Source: Brachionus koreanus (Eukaryota; Rotifera; Eurotatoria; Ploima; Brachionidae). From it: a stretch of 64,000 bases of DNA. Every line of letters begins with the position of its first letter. Position 1 is the stretch's first letter. Both the position numbers and the translations under genes were made by a program. Below the pieces are notes generated by a model that ran no database searches, was not told the origin of the DNA, and was given only the letters and a program-made list of their open reading frames with translations. This document shows, in pieces, positions 58,690-64,000 of this stretch. The stretch is from the NCBI GenBank assembly GCA_016987375.1, contig PJRA01000353.1:251153-315152 (forward strand). Reading direction: 5' to 3'.

Positions 58690-59646
58690 TTACCAAAAAA
58701 ATTTATAAATTAAATAAAAGAATTGTTTACGAAAAAGGCTATTGAATAAAATTTGAATAAACAAGTCAAAAGAGAGCATTCCAATGTATAACAATGATGA
58801 ACATAATTCAAAAAGTAAAATAAATGAACGAAATGTTTGCTTTTTTTGTGAAGGATTAATTTTATTAATGTTTACAAAAGCAATCCACACTATTTTTGGA
58901 ATTAAGATAGTTATAAATAAGAAAGTTTTTCCAATTACAGCTATCAAAAAGCTTGCTTCATTCCTCAGTTGTTTTGAAAATTTTTTTTTTGATTCTTTTA
59001 TTTTGCAGATTAGTATTAAATTCATAACAAGCATCAGAAAAAATGGAGCCAAAATTCTAAAAATAATTAAATTTATGTCTCGCACCAGCAAAACTTCAAC
59101 TGAAGCCGTGCAATATTTTGAAATAACAGTTTGATTTACAGATACATTTTCAACATGGTTAAGATAGAACCATAGATTTGAACTATTCAACAACATCATT
59201 GCAAATAATAAACCAAACAAAAAAAAAGCAATCTTCTTTTGACGAAAGCTGTATTTATTTGGAAAAATTGTAATATACAATCTGTCTGCAACTATTGTCA
59301 CATTTAGCCATGAATGCGTAAAAAATAATATGCCGATTATAAACATGTATAGTTTACAACTTGTGTCTGAAATTATACTCAAATAAACTTTGAAAATGCG
59401 TTCCGGTGTTGTATAAACCAAAATAAATACGAGAATTAAGATATTTAGGCTACAGTTAATCAAAAAATAAAATCGCATTGATGTTTTATTGAATTTGCCA
59501 AAATATAAAATACAAAGCTCAATTAAATTGAATATGACACCAAAGGGAAGTAAAATGTATGACATAAAAAAAATTAGAATTTCGATTTGATCAATTGCCC
59601 ATTGAATGTATCCAAAATTTTCCAAATTTTCAGATGTTGAATTCAT
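58690..59646 (-). CDS. Class A (rhodopsin-like) orphan G-protein-coupled receptor
   Basis: A single-exon frame of 318 residues from the Met of MNSTSENL; an in-frame Met 16 codons upstream (59694) is possible but would precede a hydrophobic leader. Seven hydrophobic segments are visible, with an N-glycosylation site (NST) at the N terminus and a Cys at the start of TM3 (DTSCKLY) that can pair with the Cys of loop 2 (SKYCTAS). TM3 ends VADRLYI in place of DRY, and TM7 has SFDLFIQILF in place of NPxxY. This resembles fast-evolving invertebrate orphan receptors, perhaps for peptides. Ligand unknown. It is intronless and lies between peroxidases 2 and 3 on the other strand. Confidence 0.8.
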   Translation of the reverse strand: MNSTSENLENFGYIQWAIDQIEILIFFMSYILLPFGVIFNLIELCILYFGKFNKTSMRFYFLINCSLNILILVFILVYTTPERIFKVYLSIISDTSCKLYMFIIGILFFTHSWLNVTIVADRLYITIFPNKYSFRQKKIAFFLFGLLFAMMLLNSSNLWFYLNHVENVSVNQTVISKYCTASVEVLLVRDINLIIFRILAPFFLMLVMNLILICKIKESKKKFSKQLRNEASFLIAVIGKTFLFITILIPKIVWIAFVNINKINPSQKKQTFRSFILLFELCSSLLYIGMLSFDLFIQILFNSLFRKQFFYLIYKFFW

Positions 59647-59694
59647 TTTTATAACAAAATAAATTTTTAAAAAAAATAAGAAAAAATCAAGCAA

Positions 59695-61414
59695 AATTGT
59701 TGCGAATAGAATTCAATAAGCTTACTAGATAATTAGAGTCATTAAAGAATAAGGTTTAAAAAGTATGAAATAACGATTATAAAGCAACTAAATTGGTTTT
59801 TGTCTCGAAAAAAATTTCCTGTTTCGAAAAATTGATATTGAAAAATTAAAAATTTTGCTTTTTGTTTAAGCTGTTAAATTTTAGACAACATTCAATATTT
59901 CATTTATCAGTGACTTCAAACTCTTAATTTTTCAAAATATGAAGGAAATTAATAATTTTAAATTAATTTTTAATAGCGTTGTCTGCTGGTCTTATTAATA
60001 ATTTCCAGACGATAAAATTATCATGTTCGTGTTCATATTTTTTTTAATTATCAAAAACATCGAATTTTTTTAATTCTTGAATTTTATTTCATATAAAAAA
60101 GCTTGAGATATTTTCAAATACTTTAGTTCTAAAATTTTTCGTTTTTTAAATGTTGTATTTTTTGATTTTAGTATCGTTGTAATCATAAAATATTAAATCA
60201 AATTATATGAAATAATTAAAAATTTATAATATGAAAACTTAGAAAGAAAATCTTGAAATTTTAGTACTATTACATCATTATTGGAAAAAAGGTGGCAAAT
60301 TGAAGTTTATGATCAAATTAAAATGATCATGCTCAAGAGTTATCATTTATATATTAATAAAAAGTTTTAAAATATTTTTGAGTTAAAAATATATTGTAGA
60401 AACAAATTTTCAAAGTAAACATTCAATGTTAAGCTTAATTTTTTATGTCTGCAAATATCTGCAAAAGATTTCTGAATAGAGAATTATGCACGATAGTTTA
60501 TTCAATTAAAAAACTTCTTAAAAATTTTTATAAAATTATATTTGGGCATGATCATAAAATTTTGATCATAAACTTCAATATGCCAAAAAGGTCTATCAGC
60601 AACACCAGTAACTCTTAAAATTTGTTTTTTTTCAAAAAAAAAAATTTTTCCCATTTTAAAAGAATACAATAAAAAAAATTAATTTTGTTGATTCTATTTA
60701 CCGATTGATCTATTTTTATTTTAAAAAACAAATAAAACGCTTAAAAATCTGGTCTATTCCTATTCTGGTTTTTAAAAATAAATAATTTAAAAATGGTTTT
60801 AAAATTTGTGTAAAAAATTTTTGTCTAAAATTAATTAATTAACAAATTGATACATATATGCTGACAAAAATTACGCTAAACCGCTATTTTATGAATTATT
60901 TAATGATTAAAATTCAAATGATAAAATAAGAAAAAAATCTAGCCAAATAGCACTTAATTAAGTAGAAGTAAAAAGAAAAAATGACTGTGCAGACAAAATT
61001 ATAAAAAATTATGGTTAAAGTTTTAGAATTTTAAAAAGCTTAACTTTGAACATGTTATATATATTTATTTTTTAAATTTTATGTTTTAGTCTAACAATAT
61101 TCATCTCGTATCCAATTAAGCCAACAGCAAAAATGAAAAAATCTATCTTGGAAATGAAACCAAGACTTAAATGACTTGATATAAAAAGCTCTTGAATTCA
61201 GTTACTTTTGCGTGTAGCTTTTATTCGCAATCATGATCTAAATAAGCTCTTAGAAAAGCAACAAATATGTTGAATATCTTTGCATCACTTTTTTGCTTGT
61301 TAAATCGACGCCAATCTTTCTCAAAGCTTGAATAAGTTTTAATTTCAAATTTTTAGATTGTTTTTTTTTTGTATAATTAATATTATTAATATATAATTTG
61401 CACAAGGCAACTAA
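59695..61414. other. Intergenic region between the GPCR and peroxidase 3 (divergent starts)
   Basis: AT-rich DNA with one inverted-repeat element (60291-60587). It should carry the promoters of both flanking genes; I recognise no specific site. Confidence 0.5.
60291..60587. mobile_element. MITE-like inverted-repeat element
   Basis: The arms start TGGCA(A/T)ATTGAAGTTTATG and continue ATCAAA...ATGATCATG over about 45 bp on each side (60293-60338 and 60541-60585). The interior is AT-rich with no frame. Target duplication not clear. Confidence 0.7.
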
Positions 61415-63514
61415 ATGATACCTATCAATGAAGTATAATCCTTTTTTTTTAAATTTATTAATAAATAATGATTAAAAAATGAAAATAATTTGAAGAAACT
61501 TTTAATTTGGTGCATATGCCTCGTAATATCGGTGAGCACATCAGGCTCGTTCGGTGTTGAAATAATCAAAAGCTACGATGAGTTAAAAATTAACGATGTG
61601 CTTGATCCTGACTCGGACTTTTCTCTGCCGTTCAATTACTTGACAAAATTTGCTCAGACCCAGGACCGAAACAGAATAAGAAGCCTAAGTTTGAAGCCTT
61701 CGTTTCAAAATGGTAATAAAAAACCAATTAGAAAGAATAGCCTAATATTTCCCTTAGTGTCCAACAGCCGCAATTACGCCAGAGAAAATTCTCATCGAAT
61801 TCACGAACTAAGCAATATGGCTCTTTTGGCTTCAAAGCATTTGTCCAAATATGTGTCTAAAAATCCACATCAGAGTATTAATGTGATATCCCAAATGAAA
61901 CTCCCGCCTGATTTCTGTCCAGTAATTTTCTCTTTCTCTTTTTTCTATTTAAAAAAATTTCTCTTCTTTTTATTTTCTCTAGAACCTACTTGTAAGCGAA
62001 TGTGACGCCTACAATAAATACAGCAGAGAAGATGGTTCGTGTAACAATTTGGTTAATCCATGGTGGGGCCAAAGTGCCACTCCATTTAAAAGACTCCTTC
62101 CGCCAGAATTCGACGATTTGTTCACAAGGCCCAGAATAAAATCAGTGATGCACGGAAAATTCTTGCCAAGTGCCAAGTTGCTAGCGAATATAATCGAGTC
62201 ATCAATAGTTCCACAATTTCCTCTATCAACCTTCTTTTTTGACTTGTACGAATTGGTTTATACTGACATAGCCAGAGTAGCACCAATTACAGACAACAAT
62301 TTGGTGCCAAAGGAATGCTCTTGTTTGAGTGACGATCCAGATTGTTTCAACATACCATTGCCAATAAATGAGATAAGTGTAGAAGACTGTCTGCCATACA
62401 CGCGTTCAGCAGTCTCATTTTCTTCATTTGACTGCTATTTGGGAGCACGAGAGCAACTTAATTTGGCCACTAGCTTCATTGATCTTGATCAAGTTGAATT
62501 TGAAAATTTTATGAATCCAGTAGCTACAATTATAGGCTTAACAAAGCGAAAAAAACGCTTCGCCAATGACATAATGATTGATTCATTGGTTGAATTTAGC
62601 AAAACAGTTCAGCTAGGCTTGCAAGCTCAAATTCAAAGTTTAAATCCTGAATGGAATGAGCAAAAAACATACTTGGAAGCTAGAAAACTACTAATTGGAC
62701 TTTTTCAGCACATTATATATGATGAACTATTGCCAATTATAATAGGTGACACTTTGCTTAATAAATATGCTTTAAAGTCTCTCAAACACGGCTACAGCTA
62801 TGAGTATAATCAAAATTTGTATCCAAGTGCGTCAAGTGAATTTGCTTCAGCTGCTTTTACCTTGGACTTTTTGAGTGTTCGAGTCAATGTGGACGAAAAC
62901 AGATCAGAATTGATTAATTCTATAGCTGTTACTATACAAAAAGGTCGAGACCATGGCATACCACCATATTTTAAATTTAGGGAATTGTGTGGAGTAGGAA
63001 AAGTTAAAAGCTTCAATGACTTGACCAATATGCCAAAGCATGTTGTCGAAAAACTAAGGCGCATTTATCCAAGTGTATTTGATATTGATTTATTCGTGGG
63101 CGGAGCAAGCGAACTGCCAGTCGATGGTGGTGTTGTTGGTCCAACTTTTGCATGTAAGCAATTAACTATTAATTAAAATAGAAAAAAAATTAATTTTTCT
63201 ATCCAGGTATAATTGCTAAACAGTTCAATGATCTTAAATTTGGAGACAGATTCTTTTATGAATTCGGCAATAACAAGTTTACCAGATTTAATTTGAATCA
63301 ACTGCAGACAATAAGACAGTCGTCATTGAGTGGATTATTGTGCGAATTTTTAAAAATAGACATGATTCCAAGAAGACCGCTTTTGATGCCACATTATAAG
63401 CACAATCCAATGATTGAATGTAAACAACTCAAACCATTTAATATTAATCCATGGTTTGTGAACACTACACAAATAGAAGAATTGAATAATTTGATCAATA
63501 GTTTGGTTTATTAA
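61415..63514 (+). CDS. Haem peroxidase-fold protein 3, probable pseudoenzyme
   Basis: Exons 61415-61432 (tentative, MIPINE), 61496-61921, 61983-63153 and 63207-63514 give about 640 residues. The frame of exon 2 has no ATG of its own, so a short first exon is needed as in the two neighbours. A signal-like segment KLLIWCICLVISVSTSGS follows. The peroxidase framework is kept: REDGSCNNLVNPWWGQ, TPFKRLLPPEFDD, ECSCLSDDPDCFNIPLP, LGAREQLNLATSFIDLD, NPEWNEQKTYLEARK, DELLPIIIGD, IQKGRDHGIPPYFKFRELCG and DIDLFVGGASE. However, the distal site reads ELVYTDIA (no His), the AGDxR and REHNR elements are missing, and the proximal site reads FTLDFLSV (no His). A basic KRKKR stretch replaces part of the active-site loop and could be a protease site. 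The last intron matches peroxidase 1. Confidence 0.82.
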
Positions 63515-64000
63515 AAAAAATTTTTTTTTTGGTAAAGTTTTAAAGTTTTAACTCAATTTTTCAACATTTATTTGTTTCTAGTCGTTTATCTGTTTTTTTT
63601 TTAAAATAAATTATTAGAAAGTTTTAAATTAAGTTTATATTTTTTTTATCACAGTCTAGATTTAAATGTTTTTGACCAAATTATAAGAAAAAACTCTTTG
63701 TTTAAATTTTGTATTTGAGAAAAATTTTGATTTAATTTTTTAAGTCTAAGACTTAATTTATGAAGGAGTCGAATGTCTTATTGAACTGTTTTTGACTGTG
63801 ACTAATCTACTAACTCTGTCAATGCATAATTAGAGATTTATCAAATGTTTTTAAAATATCTTTAAAATTTCATGATCGTTTCTTTCAAAAGTTATATGAG
63901 CTTAAAGTCTAAATAGGCTTATTACTTAAAATGACAGTATCTTGGTCATTTATAAAGCTTTTAAAATAATTTTTTTTAAGTATGTTCAGAAATAAAAGAG
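63515..64000. other. Downstream flank of peroxidase 3
   Basis: AT-rich DNA to the end of the window. I see nothing supportable in it. Confidence 0.5.

Noticed and set aside
58784..59134. Plus-strand ORF of 116 codons
   Set aside because: It is antisense to the transmembrane coding region of the GPCR, and its composition is explained by that.
1..64000. Bacterial features such as CRISPR arrays, operons or ribosome-binding sites
   Set aside because: The DNA is clearly metazoan with spliced genes; I found no spaced direct repeat array.

Overview
The window is nuclear DNA of an animal, very AT-rich, with mostly tiny GT-AG introns (often about 50 bp), many small transposons and four runs of N. 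The gene content (CD36-type scavenger receptors, a 3,000-residue central-apparatus cilium protein, animal haem peroxidases, a rhodopsin-class receptor) is metazoan. The base composition, tiny introns and lineage-specific families would fit a monogonont rotifer such as Brachionus, but that identification is inference only.

Region 1 (1-26,500) is a cluster of five apparently intact CD36/SCARB scavenger-receptor genes, called A to E here (A on +, B, C, E and D on -), together with two SOUL/HEBP haem-binding genes on +. CD36-C/SOUL-1 and CD36-D/SOUL-2 are the same divergent gene pair present twice. The CD36 copies show patchy near-identity (C with D; the 3' half of A with E), differing intron content and a decayed exon relic, which together suggest repeated gene conversion. 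Between and inside them lie a LINE ORF1 relic, a mariner transposase fossil and several inverted-repeat elements. One of these sits exactly inside an intron of CD36-B.

Region 2 (27,529-49,371, -) is a single gene of 20 exons. All exon phases join into one reading frame of 3,013 codons that I recognise as CFAP46 (TTC40), a TPR protein of the C1d projection of the ciliary central pair. Its larger introns carry a hAT-type element with a perfect 8-bp target duplication, LINE fragments, and a decayed piggyBac element with TTAA target duplication. Its last exons look like a degenerate CHAT-type caspase fold. Just upstream are two identical tRNA-Ile(AAT) genes in inverted orientation.

Region 3 (50,930-63,514) holds three animal haem peroxidase genes on +, with a class A GPCR on - between the second and third. 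Peroxidases 1 and 2 keep the two key histidines. Peroxidase 3 has lost both the distal and the proximal histidine but keeps an open frame, so it looks like a secreted pseudoenzyme.

Functionally, CD36 receptors (lipid/lipoprotein binding at membranes), SOUL proteins (haem/porphyrin binding) and haem peroxidases are compatible with lipid, haem or innate-defence biology. Physical proximity alone does not prove that they cooperate.
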